Shown here: positions 8,949 to 17,568 of the stretch, in pieces
Position numbering within the stretch: the first letter of the stretch is position 1
Layout: the number at the start of each line of letters is the position of its first letter
Source of the DNA: Candidatus Anaerotignum merdipullorum
GTDB taxonomy: Bacteria; Bacillota; Clostridia; Lachnospirales; Anaerotignaceae
Direction of reading: 5' to 3'
Assembly (NCBI GenBank): GCA_019115165.1
Contig: DXEB01000041.1
Location: forward strand, 1-64,000
DNA length: 64,000 nucleotides
Program-made: the position numbers and the translations under genes
Notes under the pieces: model-generated
The model's database searches: none
What the model was told of the DNA's origin: nothing
What the model saw: only the letters and a program-made list of their open reading frames with translations

Positions 8949-9218
8949 AGGGCGTTCTTGATGCAATGGTTTCTGTTTTCTGGTAAGAATACAGAAAGAT
9001 TGCCGATCTCCTCCTTTTGTGTGTATTTGATGTTTGCTTTTTTGATACTGCGAGCTACTTTTTTACGGCGGTATCTGAAAAGGCATGTTTGTTGATGTGC
9101 GGGATATTCTTTGTTTTACAGGCGGTATTCCCTTTTCTTTGGAAATGGTTGGCTTACCCATCAACGAATATATCGCGCCTGTAAAAAGTAAATTTGGATG
9201 AAGATAGTCCAAATGAAA

Positions 9219-9258
9219 AGGAACTTGTTTGCCAAAACAGTTTGGTTCCTCTGTTTTT
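9219..9258. other. Hairpin in the divergent region upstream of the MATE gene
   Basis: AGGAAC (9219-9224) pairs with GTTCCT (9245-9250), with T-rich sequence on both sides. No gene ends here, so it may be a 5' leader element of the MATE transcript or a small-RNA terminator. The rest of 8967-9341 shows nothing recognisable. Confidence 0.35.
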
Positions 9259-9341
9259 CTCCTTGTAGAAAAAAGACAGAAAAATGCTTTCTCATTATAA
9301 CAGAGCCGTATTGCCGCAGCAAGAGTAAACGCAGATTTTTG

Positions 9342-9370
9342 TTGAGAAGATCAATGTTTTATGCTATACT
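9342..9370 (+). promoter_or_regulatory. Sigma-A type promoter
   Basis: TTGAGA (9342-9347) and TATACT (9365-9370) are 17 nt apart, about 45 nt upstream of the GTG that opens the MazG-like/gdpP/rplI/dnaB operon. Confidence 0.75.
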
Positions 9371-9413
9371 ATATTACTGCAATAGGAAAGTAAACCAAAA
9401 AGGAGGAGACATT

Positions 9414-9719
9414 GTGCCGGAGAGGACATTTGATGTGGCAAAAAATATTCGTATGACACAACAGCTGCAATGCCGGATGCTGGCGCTGCTCTCTGATTTT
9501 TTCGACTCTATGTATCAAAATGCGTCGAAAACGGAGCAAACGGAAATTTTGGCTGATATGGAAATTGCGCTGTTTTTGATGGCAAACCGTTTGGGCATAT
9601 CAAAGGAGACGTTGGACAGAAAAGCAGCAATGGCGCTGAAAGCGGAGCTGCTCAAAGCGGATACAGATGTATGGAAGGATGATTTGCTGTCGGTGTTGCA
9701 AATGCTGGAGAGAACATAA
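9414..9719 (+). CDS. MazG-like family protein
   Basis: A 101-residue helical protein that starts at a GTG 7 nt after AAGGAGGAG. The pattern of a central acidic helix (TEILADMEIALFLMANRLGIS) followed by a C-terminal helix fits the short MazG-like family of Bacilli and Clostridia, distant relatives of the all-alpha NTP pyrophosphatases. The full set of acidic metal-binding residues of true MazG is not obvious, so catalysis is uncertain. It is the first gene of a four-gene operon, 20 bp before gdpP. Confidence 0.75.
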   Translation: MPERTFDVAKNIRMTQQLQCRMLALLSDFFDSMYQNASKTEQTEILADMEIALFLMANRLGISKETLDRKAAMALKAELLKADTDVWKDDLLSVLQMLERT

Positions 9720-9739
9720 GCAGTCATGGAGGCTGAAGA

Positions 9740-11731
9740 ATGGAACAAAGAAAACAAAAAGACAAGAAAACGGTTGGATTTGGCAGCCTGTTGGATATTG
9801 CCGTATCGATTCTGTTGGTGATTGTCTGCATGATTTTTGACGTGCGCGTGGGTATTGGCGCCGTGCTGGGAGTTTTGGTCGGTAATTTGCTGCGTCCGTT
9901 GCTGAAAGATTTGTTTATGGATACTATGGAGCAAGAGCAGCAGGAAGATCGATTTCTGGATACGACGATACTGCGGGAAAATTTTTCTATTCCGCAGAAT
10001 CTGCCGCTGCCTTATGCGGTGCTGGATATTCGGGGGCGTGTGCTGATGTACAATGAGCCTTTTGCGGAGGTCTTTGCGCAGCCGGAAGCGGCGCAGAGCG
10101 TGATTGAGCTTCTTATGAAAACCAGCGGCGCAGGAGAGAAGCAGACGGTGACAGTGGCACAACGGCAGTATGAAGCGGCACTAAATCATTGCGATGTGGT
10201 AGATCCCAGCGGGGCTGTGGGTGCAGTGCTGACGTTGATTCTTTCGGATGTTACGGAAAAATGCCGGCTGCAGCGAGAACTGGAAGAAAAGGAAACGGTC
10301 GTAGGCATGATACTGCTGGATAATTATGATGATGTTTTGGACAGTATCGACGACGAAAACCGTCTGCCAATCCTCTCGGCGCTGATCGACCGAAAATTTA
10401 ATCAGTTGGCACAGGCAGCCGATGGTGTCATTAAGAAGTTGGAGAAAGACCGATACATTTTTCTGCTATCCAAAGGCAGCTTGGATCAGTTTAAGGAAAA
10501 AAAGTTTGAACCATTCAATGAAATCAAGGAAATCAGCGTAGGTGAGCATATTCCCGTTACCTTAAGCATGGGGATCGGTATTGGCGGAGGTTCTTTGGAA
10601 GAAGCTATGCAAAATGCAAAAGCTGCGATGGATTTGGCTTTGGGACGCGGCGGAGATCAGGTATTGATCAAAGACGGAGAAAAATATATGTTTTTTGGCG
10701 GCAAAAGCGGTGAGATTCACCGCAATGCTCGCATTCGTGCCAGAGTAAAAGCGGATGCCCTCCTGGAATTGATGGGCGATGCATCGGATATTTTGGTGAT
10801 GGGGCACAAACAAGCTGATTTGGATAGTCTTGGTTCCTGCATCGGCATTTGTGCCATTGCAAAAAGCATTGGCAAAAAATGCAATATTGTCATGGACAAA
10901 GTAAGCATTGGTGTTAAGCGGCTTTGTGACAAAATGGAAGAAAGCGGCAAATTTCATGGAGTGATTGTGGATGGAACAGAAGCGATGCGCATGGTGAGTG
11001 ACCGAACGCTTGTGATTATCGTGGATACCCATCGGGAATCCATGGTAGACAGCCGACAAATTTTGATGGCTGCGAAGAAAATCGTGGTGTTTGACCATCA
11101 TCGCAAAAGCACGGATTTCATCGATCAGGCGGTATTGATTTATCACGAGCCGTATGCATCCTCCACTTCGGAGCTGATTACGGAAATGATTCAGCATATG
11201 GATAAGAAAGTAAAGCTTAACCAGATGGAAGCAGACGCTTTGCTTGCCGGTATTACGGTAGATACCAAAAATTTCTGTGTCAAGACCGGAGCGATGACCT
11301 TTGAGTCAGCGGCATTTTTGCGCAGAAACGGTGCGGACGGCATTCGTGTGCGGCTGCTGTTCCAAAACGATATGGATGCGTATAAGGCCAAAGCAACGGC
11401 AGTTCGGGACGCAGAATTGTTCCGGGATCATATTGCCATTTCAGTTTGCCCGTCAGATGTGGAAAATTCTACGCTGACGGCTGCGCAGGCGGCAGACGAC
11501 CTGATGAATGTGACAGGGATACAGGCTTCTTTTGTCTGCTGCAAGGTGGAAGATACCGTATATATCAGTGCACGCAGCTTTGGAGAGATCAATGTACAGC
11601 GGATTATGGAAAAATTGGGCGGCGGCGGTCATTTGACGGTTTCCGGTGCGCAGCTTCCTGGTTGTTCGACGGAAGAGGCGAAGGAAAAAGTCCGTGCCGC
11701 GATTGTAGAATATTTGGAGGAGGAAGCGTAA
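9740..11731 (+). CDS. gdpP: Cyclic-di-AMP phosphodiesterase GdpP
   Basis: A 663-residue membrane enzyme that hydrolyses c-di-AMP and so controls potassium, osmotic and wall homeostasis. In order it has two N-terminal transmembrane helices (~15-60), a PAS-like domain (~85-180), a degenerate GGDEF domain (~190-310) and DHH/DHHA1 catalytic domains. The DHH motifs are visible: GHKQADLDS (~355), VDTHRES (~428), FDHHRKS (~452) and GGGGH (~627). Its place just before rplI and dnaB is the conserved Firmicutes arrangement. The stop codon is 1 bp from the rplI start. Confidence 0.97.
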   Translation: MEQRKQKDKKTVGFGSLLDIAVSILLVIVCMIFDVRVGIGAVLGVLVGNLLRPLLKDLFMDTMEQEQQEDRFLDTTILRENFSIPQNLPLPYAVLDIRGRVLMYNEPFAEVFAQPEAAQSVIELLMKTSGAGEKQTVTVAQRQYEAALNHCDVVDPSGAVGAVLTLILSDVTEKCRLQRELEEKETVVGMILLDNYDDVLDSIDDENRLPILSALIDRKFNQLAQAADGVIKKLEKDRYIFLLSKGSLDQFKEKKFEPFNEIKEISVGEHIPVTLSMGIGIGGGSLEEAMQNAKAAMDLALGRGGDQVLIKDGEKYMFFGGKSGEIHRNARIRARVKADALLELMGDASDILVMGHKQADLDSLGSCIGICAIAKSIGKKCNIVMDKVSIGVKRLCDKMEESGKFHGVIVDGTEAMRMVSDRTLVIIVDTHRESMVDSRQILMAAKKIVVFDHHRKSTDFIDQAVLIYHEPYASSTSELITEMIQHMDKKVKLNQMEADALLAGITVDTKNFCVKTGAMTFESAAFLRRNGADGIRVRLLFQNDMDAYKAKATAVRDAELFRDHIAISVCPSDVENSTLTAAQAADDLMNVTGIQASFVCCKVEDTVYISARSFGEINVQRIMEKLGGGGHLTVSGAQLPGCSTEEAKEKVRAAIVEYLEEEA

Positions 11732-11732
11732 G

Positions 11733-12179
11733 ATGAAACTGATTTTATTGCAGGATGTGAAAAGCGTCGGGAAAAAAGGTGATTTGATCAATGCCAGTGA
11801 AGGTTATGCAAAAAATTTCCTGTTGCCCAAAAAGCTGGCAGTGGAAGCAACAAAATCCAATCTGAACGATTATGAACTCAAACAGAAGGCGGAAGCCAAA
11901 CGCAAACAAGAAGAACTGGAACGGGCACAGGAGATGAAAAAACAACTGGATGACAAAGTGGTGACTATCCGAGTGAAAACGGGTGGCAATGGCAAGTTGT
12001 TTGGTTCTGTTACGAATAAAGAAGTAGCGGAAGAAATCATCAAGCAGACCGGACTGGACTTTGATAAGAAGAAAGTATCTATCGGGGATCCCATCAAGAT
12101 GTTGGGGGAGAGAACCGCTGTGATTAAACTGCATCCAAAGGTAACGGCGGAAGTAACCATAAAAATTGTAGAAGCGTAA
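11733..12179 (+). CDS. rplI: 50S ribosomal protein L9
   Basis: 148 residues, the usual bacterial length. The N-terminal domain (MKLILLQDVKSVGKKGD, then VNASEGYAKNFLLPKKLA-like sequence) binds 23S rRNA. A long charged connecting helix (~42-75) joins a C-terminal domain containing GKLFGSVTNKEVAEEI. L9 sits at the base of the L1 stalk and helps limit frameshifting. It lies between gdpP (1-bp gap) and dnaB (25-bp gap) in one transcription unit. Confidence 0.98.
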   Translation: MKLILLQDVKSVGKKGDLINASEGYAKNFLLPKKLAVEATKSNLNDYELKQKAEAKRKQEELERAQEMKKQLDDKVVTIRVKTGGNGKLFGSVTNKEVAEEIIKQTGLDFDKKKVSIGDPIKMLGERTAVIKLHPKVTAEVTIKIVEA

Positions 12180-12204
12180 CAAGCGGGCAAAGGAGGCGGA
12201 AGCG

Positions 12205-13560
12205 ATGGAACAACAACATACATCCGAACAAGCGGGAACATTCCAGAATATTCCGCCTCACGACGATGCGGCGGAATTGGCGGTACTGGGCGCGATGTTT
12301 TTGGACAGAGAGGCTGCTTCTATGGCGCTGGAGATGCTCAATGGCGAAGATTTTTATCGTCCGGATCACCGGATGGTTTTTGAAGCGGCGGAAGAGTTAT
12401 ATCATAGCGGCGTTCCCATTGATATGATTACAGTCAAAAACAAGCTGGAAGAAAAGCAGGTATTTGAGCAGATCGGCGGGCTGCCGTTTTTGGCAAGTAT
12501 CTCCACAGCCGTAGGTAACTCTGCAAATATGCGCCATTATGCTGCGATTGTGGAAGAAAAATCTGTGCTGCGCCGATTGATTCGAACGGCAGGCGAACTG
12601 TCCCAAATGAGTTATGAGGGGAAAACGGACGTCAACACCATTATGGATATGGCGGAAAAAAGCATCTTTGATATTATGCAGAACCGTCATTCTGATCAAT
12701 TTCATCATATTCGGGACATTGCTGTAGATTCCATTGAAAAAATAGAGGACATTTATCGTTCGAAAGGAAAGCTGACCGGTGTACCCACCGGGTTTGTAGA
12801 TTTTGATCAAAAGACGGCAGGACTGCAGAAATCAGATTTGATTTTGCTGGCGGCGCGCCCTTCTATGGGAAAGACTGCCTTTGCACTGAATATCATTCAG
12901 AATGCTGCCATTCGCGGAAACGTACCCACGGCAATTTTTTCTCTGGAAATGAGTCGGGAACAACTGGTTAACCGTATGCTTTGTTCCGAAGCCATGCTGG
13001 ATGCGCAGCGTCTGCGGACTGGAGAGCTGACAGACAGCGATTGGACGGATTTGATTCAGGCAATGGGACCTTTGTCACAAGCGCCCATATACATTGACGA
13101 TACGCCAGGAATTACGCCGATGGAAGTGCGTTCCAAATGCCGTCGGCTGAAAGTGGAAAAAGGGTTGGGTTTGATTGTCATTGATTATTTACAACTGATG
13201 AGCGGGAATGGCAGAACGGATTCCAGACAACAGGAAATTTCTGATATTTCCCGTTCCCTCAAAGCCATTGCCCGTGAGATGGATGCGCCTGTGATTGCGT
13301 TATCACAGCTCAGCCGTGCTTGTGAACAGCGTGCGGACCATAGACCTATGCTTTCAGATTTGAGGGAGTCCGGCGCGATAGAGCAGGATGCGGACGTTGT
13401 GGCGTTTTTGTATCGGGACGAGTATTACTTCCCGGATACAGAAAAGAAAAACCAAGCAGAACTGATTATTGCAAAACAGCGAAATGGTCCCACCGGTACC
13501 ATTGATTTGACTTGGATGGGACAATTTACAAAATTTGGAAATTTCTTGAAAAAATATTGA
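12205..13560 (+). CDS. dnaB: Replicative DNA helicase DnaB
   Basis: A 451-residue hexameric replication-fork helicase (DnaC in Bacillus naming). The N-terminal helical domain (PPHDDAAELAVLGAMF) interacts with primase. The RecA-like C-terminal domain has Walker A ARPSMGKT (~217-224), Walker B LIVIDYLQLM (~322) and the DnaB motif DLRESGAIEQDADVV. AAAGGAGG precedes the ATG. It is the last gene of the operon and is followed by a terminator at 13592-13619. Confidence 0.98.
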   Translation: MEQQHTSEQAGTFQNIPPHDDAAELAVLGAMFLDREAASMALEMLNGEDFYRPDHRMVFEAAEELYHSGVPIDMITVKNKLEEKQVFEQIGGLPFLASISTAVGNSANMRHYAAIVEEKSVLRRLIRTAGELSQMSYEGKTDVNTIMDMAEKSIFDIMQNRHSDQFHHIRDIAVDSIEKIEDIYRSKGKLTGVPTGFVDFDQKTAGLQKSDLILLAARPSMGKTAFALNIIQNAAIRGNVPTAIFSLEMSREQLVNRMLCSEAMLDAQRLRTGELTDSDWTDLIQAMGPLSQAPIYIDDTPGITPMEVRSKCRRLKVEKGLGLIVIDYLQLMSGNGRTDSRQQEISDISRSLKAIAREMDAPVIALSQLSRACEQRADHRPMLSDLRESGAIEQDADVVAFLYRDEYYFPDTEKKNQAELIIAKQRNGPTGTIDLTWMGQFTKFGNFLKKY

Positions 13561-13591
13561 ACAACACTTGTCGTACCATGTGCGGTAGATG

Positions 13592-13619
13592 CACTTGTTT
13601 TGGCAGGTGTTTCTTTTTT
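13592..13619 (+). terminator. Intrinsic terminator of the gdpP-rplI-dnaB operon
   Basis: CACTTG pairs with CAGGTG (one G-U) around a 6-nt loop, followed by TTTCTTTTTT. Confidence 0.75.
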
Positions 13620-13642
13620 GTGAAAGTTTTACAAAAATAGGG

Positions 13643-13671
13643 TTGACGCTGTTTTTCGGAAAGCATATACT
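13643..13671 (+). promoter_or_regulatory. Promoter of the mgtE tandem
   Basis: TTGACG (13643-13648) and TATACT (13666-13671) have ideal 17-nt spacing. Transcription from about 13678 would give a leader of roughly 275 nt before the first mgtE start codon. Confidence 0.85.
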
Positions 13672-13702
13672 AAGAACGGAACCAAAAAACACAGAGAATG
13701 AC

Positions 13703-13824
13703 GGAGGTGAAGCATATGGACGGCAGTAGTGAGAGTATCCCTTTGGGACCGGAGCGAACGTATTTTGATAACAGCAGAATTGCCGTCCGATGCGGGCTCC
13801 TTTTGTCATGGGCAAAATAGAGCC
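13703..13824 (+). promoter_or_regulatory. Structured 5' leader upstream of mgtE, candidate riboswitch
   Basis: Three nested complementary blocks form one long interrupted stem: GGAG 13703-13706 with CTCC 13797-13800, GCAT 13712-13715 with ATGC 13790-13793, and GGACGGCA 13718-13725 with TGCCGTCC 13781-13788. A competing hairpin (GGCTC 13795-13799 with GAGCC 13820-13824, with inner TTTTG/CAAAA) shares the GGCTCC bases. Mutually exclusive folds suggest a ligand- or translation-controlled switch. M-box RNAs often precede mgtE, but the conserved M-box blocks are not clearly present. Confidence 0.55.
13716..13820 (+). CDS. Possible 34-residue leader peptide in the mgtE leader
   Basis: A short frame starts at an ATG preceded by GGAGGTG at good spacing and ends at TAG 13818-13820. 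The peptide has no hydrophobic segment and resembles nothing I know. It lies entirely within the stem-loop structure, so either ribosome transit through it controls folding or the apparent ribosome-binding site is just part of an RNA aptamer. I cannot tell which. Confidence 0.35.
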   Translation: MDGSSESIPLGPERTYFDNSRIAVRCGLLLSWAK

Positions 13825-13952
13825 TTGCTTTCCTGTGCTTTTTTTCAAAAAAGAATTGGAAAGGGAAAATTGGCATCCATCGGGTAGATTCTGCTGACAC
13901 TTTTGGAATAGACAATGGTGTTTTTTTTATTGTCTGAAATGAGGTGAGAGCA

Positions 13953-15305
13953 GTGGAAGAAATGCAGGTATTGTTTGACCATTTTAATGCATTGATGGAT
14001 CAGGGGCAATATATCCAGCTAAAACAGGAATTGAATGATGAAAATGCCGCCGATTTGGCGGAATATTTTGAAGAATTGTCTGCAGAAAAGCAACTGTTTA
14101 TATTCCGTCTGCTGACCAAAGATATGGCGGCGGAAGTATTTTCTTATATGGACAGTGATACACAGGAACATATTGTCCACTCTATTACGGACAAAGAAGT
14201 GCGCAGTATTGTGGATGAGATGTTCCTGGATGATACGGTAGACTTTCTGGAGGAAGCGCCGGCAAACTTAGTGAAAAAGGTACTGCGCAATACAGATGCT
14301 GAAACCAGAGAGTTAATCAATCGATTTTTGAATTATCCGGAAAATTCTGCTGGAAGCCTGATGACCATTGAGTTTGTTAAGTTGCGCGGCGGTATGACTG
14401 TAGAAGCGGCAATGCGCCAAATCAAACGAACCGGAACGGATAAAGAAACCATATATACTTGTTATGTCATTGATGCGCAGAGAAAGTTGATTGGTGTGGT
14501 GCCGTTGCGGACGCTGATTTGTGCAAAAGACGAGGAATTGGTGCAGGACCTAATGGAAGAAGACGTTGTATCTGTGCATACGATGGACGACCAGGAAGAG
14601 GTTGCACATATTTTTAAGAAATATAATTGGATGGCGTTGCCAGTGACGGATTTGGAGAATCGGCTGGTAGGCATCATTACGGTGGATGACATCGTAGATG
14701 TTATTGAACAGGAAACCACAGAAGATATGGAAAAGATGGCGGCATTGCTGCCTTCGGATGAAGAATATCTGAAAACACCGGTAATAAAACTGGCAAAAAA
14801 TCGTATTGTCTGGCTGTGTGTCCTGATGATCTCTGGAACGCTTAGCAGTATGGTGATTGGGCATTATCAGGCACTTCTGGCAACGGCGATGGCGTTATCT
14901 AATTTTATTACTATCATTACCGGCACGGGAGGAAATGCCGGATCACAGGCATCTACGATGATCATCCGGGGGATGGCGTTGGGAGAAATTCAGGTAAAAG
15001 ATACACTGCGGGTGGTGTGGAAAGAATTGCGCGTTGGATTGTTGTGCGGTGCTGCGCTGGCAGCGGTCAACATGGTGCGTATGACGTTTTTCAGCCCAGA
15101 CACGGGAGTTTTGATGGACTTTACTGTGTCCGTTAGTATGGCGGCGGTTGTGGTGCTGTCAAAAACCATTGGCTGTACATTACCGATTTTTGCCAAGATT
15201 GTACGTGTAGACCCGGCAATGATGGCAGGACCGCTGATTTCCACCGTTGTGGACGCGGTAGCGCTGATTATTTATTTCAATATTGCATCGACCTTACTGC
15301 TGTGA
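13953..15305 (+). CDS. mgtE: Magnesium transporter MgtE, copy 1
   Basis: A 450-residue Mg2+ channel. In order: a cytosolic N-terminal superhelix domain (~1-130), two CBS domains (~135-255, with LVGIITVDDIVDVIE), a connecting plug helix, and a five-helix membrane domain from ~280 with the pore-lining sequences ITGTGGNAGSQAS and DPAMMAGPLISTVVDA. In this family the cytosolic part senses intracellular Mg2+ and closes the pore. The GTG start at 13953 follows GAGGTG. It lies behind a long leader and 19 bp before a second, very similar mgtE. Confidence 0.96.
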   Translation: MEEMQVLFDHFNALMDQGQYIQLKQELNDENAADLAEYFEELSAEKQLFIFRLLTKDMAAEVFSYMDSDTQEHIVHSITDKEVRSIVDEMFLDDTVDFLEEAPANLVKKVLRNTDAETRELINRFLNYPENSAGSLMTIEFVKLRGGMTVEAAMRQIKRTGTDKETIYTCYVIDAQRKLIGVVPLRTLICAKDEELVQDLMEEDVVSVHTMDDQEEVAHIFKKYNWMALPVTDLENRLVGIITVDDIVDVIEQETTEDMEKMAALLPSDEEYLKTPVIKLAKNRIVWLCVLMISGTLSSMVIGHYQALLATAMALSNFITIITGTGGNAGSQASTMIIRGMALGEIQVKDTLRVVWKELRVGLLCGAALAAVNMVRMTFFSPDTGVLMDFTVSVSMAAVVVLSKTIGCTLPIFAKIVRVDPAMMAGPLISTVVDAVALIIYFNIASTLLL

Positions 15306-15324
15306 CAGAGAAAGGAGGTGTATC

Positions 15325-16677
15325 ATGGAGCACTGGAGTGAAACGCTGGCGGCTTGGATGAAATGGATGGAAGAGGGAAAATACCTGCAGTTGAGAGAAG
15401 AACTGAATGAGGAAAATCCGGCAAATATTGCAGAGTTTTTGGAGGAACTGCCGGCGGACAAACAACTGTTTTTGTTTCGGTTGCTGGCAAAAGACACAGC
15501 AGCGGAAGCATTTTCCTATTTGGATAATGATACACAGGAAATGCTGGTTGCATCCATCACGGACGGTGAAGTACGGGATATTGTGGACGAGATGTTCCTG
15601 GATGACACAGTGGACTTTTTGGAAGAAGCTCCTGCCAACTTGGTTAATAAGGTACTGCGCAATACCGACCGGGAAACCAGACAGTTGATTAACCGCTTCC
15701 TCCGTTATCCGGAAAACTCAGCCGGCAGTCTGATGACGGTGGAATTTGTGCATTTGCGGGAAACGATGACGGCGGGAAACGCCATGCAAATCATTCGGCA
15801 GACTGGTTTGGACAAAGAAACGGTATATACCTGCTATGTGATTGATCCCAAACGTCGGCTGGTGGGCGTATTGCCGCTGCGTACGCTGTTGTTGGCGGAA
15901 GAGACGGCGACGGTTGCGTCGCTGATGGAAGAAGATGTGATTTCCATTCATACGCTGGAGGATCAGGAAGAGGCAGCGCGGCTGTTTCGGAAATACGGCT
16001 TTATGGCGCTGCCGGTAGTGGATGGCGATCATCGTTTAGTAGGGATTATCACGGTAGACGATATCGTGGATGTTATTGATGAAGAAACAACGGAAGATAT
16101 GGAAAAGATGGCGGCGCTGCTGCCGTCGGATGAGGAATATTTGAAGACGCCTGTCACAAAACTGGCAAAAAATCGCATTGTCTGGCTGTGTGTCCTGATG
16201 ATCTCCGGTACACTCAGCAGTATCATCATCAGCGGCTATCAAACGATTTTGGATGAAGTGGTGCAGCTGGCGGCGTTTATTCCCGTGTTAACCGGGACAG
16301 GCGGGAACGCAGGCTCGCAGGCTTCTGCTATGATCATCCGCGGAATGGCGTTGGAGGAAGTACGCCCAAGGGACATCCTGCTGGTGCTGGGAAAAGAGGT
16401 ACAAGTCGGGTTGATTTGCGGCGTGTTATTGGCCGCATTGAATTTCGGCAAGCAGACGCTGTTTAGCCCCAGTACGGATATTATGATAGATTTGACGGTT
16501 TCCGTCACCATGGGCGCGGTTGTGGTCGTGGCAAAAGGGATCGGCGGTATGCTGCCTATTGCGGCGAAGGTCTGTCGCCTGGATCCGGCTATTATGGCAG
16601 GTCCATTGATTACAACAGTGGTAGATGCCGTCGCACTGCTGATTTTTTTCCATGTGGCTCAATGGCTGGTGCTATAA
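15325..16677 (+). CDS. mgtE: Magnesium transporter MgtE, copy 2 (tandem paralogue)
   Basis: A 450-residue protein with the same domain order as its neighbour: N-domain, paired CBS domains, and a membrane domain with LTGTGGNAGSQASAMIIRGMAL and the conserved DPAIMAGPLITTVVDA pore segment. By eye roughly two thirds of residues match copy 1, including long identical runs in the CBS and linker regions, which points to a fairly recent local duplication. The ATG at 15325 follows AAAGGAGGTG. The divergence is concentrated in the first 40 residues and in parts of the membrane domain, so the copies may differ in Mg2+ set-point or in metal. Confidence 0.96.
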   Translation: MEHWSETLAAWMKWMEEGKYLQLREELNEENPANIAEFLEELPADKQLFLFRLLAKDTAAEAFSYLDNDTQEMLVASITDGEVRDIVDEMFLDDTVDFLEEAPANLVNKVLRNTDRETRQLINRFLRYPENSAGSLMTVEFVHLRETMTAGNAMQIIRQTGLDKETVYTCYVIDPKRRLVGVLPLRTLLLAEETATVASLMEEDVISIHTLEDQEEAARLFRKYGFMALPVVDGDHRLVGIITVDDIVDVIDEETTEDMEKMAALLPSDEEYLKTPVTKLAKNRIVWLCVLMISGTLSSIIISGYQTILDEVVQLAAFIPVLTGTGGNAGSQASAMIIRGMALEEVRPRDILLVLGKEVQVGLICGVLLAALNFGKQTLFSPSTDIMIDLTVSVTMGAVVVVAKGIGGMLPIAAKVCRLDPAIMAGPLITTVVDAVALLIFFHVAQWLVL

Positions 16678-16684
16678 GAGCTTC

Positions 16685-17224
16685 CTAGCGGGTTTGCATC
16701 TGTTCCAGCTGCGGGCGGATGCGATTACCCAGAAAACATGCTGCCAGCATTTTACAAAAATCGAAGGGCAAAAAGACAAGTGCGCCCATGGGCAAGGATT
16801 GTAAAAAAGAGGTATCGGTTACATAAGCCATCCATAGCGTACCAATGGTGTATGTGACCAGTGTTGCAAGAAACATGCCGCCAATTTGCAGAATCGGACG
16901 GCTGTGGTAGCGGGAGCAAAAAAAGGCGCTGATGGTGACCAGAAAGAGATAGCCAACCAGGTATCCGCCACCGGGCGCTGTAAATCGGGAAAATCCGGCG
17001 GTATAGCCGGAGAATACAGGTACTCCCACGGCACCCAGAAGCAGATAGAGCAGGACAGAGATACGTGCTTGCGCGGGTGTAAGCACACAGGCGGCGAAAT
17101 AAATCGCAAAGGTGCTTCCGGTCAGAGCAACAGGGCTGATGGGAATGGGAATGCTGATGGGTGCCAATATGCAAAGAATGGCGGTCATCAGAGCGATTTG
17201 TGTCAAAGAATGGGCATGAAACAT
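16685..17224 (-). CDS. bioY: Biotin ECF transporter S-component BioY
   Basis: A 179-residue, six-helix membrane protein that binds biotin and works alone or with a shared ECF energy module. The family motifs are ISIPIPISPVALTGSTFA near residue 30, then GAVGVPVFSGYTAGFSRFTAPGGGYLVGY and a C-terminal FLPFDFCKMLAACFLG. The start is the ATG at 17224 after GGAGGTG. It converges on mgtE copy 2 with a 7-bp gap. No ECF ATPase genes lie nearby, so it probably uses a module encoded elsewhere. Confidence 0.95.
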   Translation of the reverse strand: MFHAHSLTQIALMTAILCILAPISIPIPISPVALTGSTFAIYFAACVLTPAQARISVLLYLLLGAVGVPVFSGYTAGFSRFTAPGGGYLVGYLFLVTISAFFCSRYHSRPILQIGGMFLATLVTYTIGTLWMAYVTDTSFLQSLPMGALVFLPFDFCKMLAACFLGNRIRPQLEQMQTR

Positions 17225-17251
17225 GCGTGTCACCTCCAGTTGTTTTGGCTT

Positions 17252-17307
17252 AGCATACGACAAGAGAAAACAATATGTCAACAAATTTATAAAAAAAGGT
17301 TTACAAT
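17252..17307 (-). promoter_or_regulatory. bioY promoter with BirA-like operator
   Basis: On the minus strand, TTGACA (17281-17276) and TATGCT (17257-17252) are 18 nt apart. Just upstream, ATTGTAAACC (17307-17298) faces an imperfect partner TGTTGACAT that covers the -35 box. TTGTAAAC-spacer-GTTTACAA is the usual BirA operator form, so biotin repression of bioY is inferred. Confidence 0.5.
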
Positions 17308-17568
17308 TTGCAAAAGAAAGAGAAAAGGAAAGATTTCCTGTGAAATATGTGTTATAATGGATGAAATAATTTTTGGGAAGTTTATGCTGGGAAGAAGCCC
17401 TAGTTTGGGAATTAGCTTTTGCAAGGAGACAGAAGGTATTTGGAAAAGAAACACAAAGGCGGAAGAAAACAATCGTTTGCTGCAGAGCCGATAGTTCATA
17501 GACTGGAATGCGCCGGACAGACGGAGTAAAAAGTGAAATAGGATGTGAAAGAAAGGGGCAGTGTGTAT

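Noticed and set aside
13703..13824. M-box or THF riboswitch
   Set aside because: Some short blocks are similar (AGGTGAAGC, GATAACAG, a GGAG...CTCC closing pair), but the conserved cores of both classes are missing, so I did not name a class.
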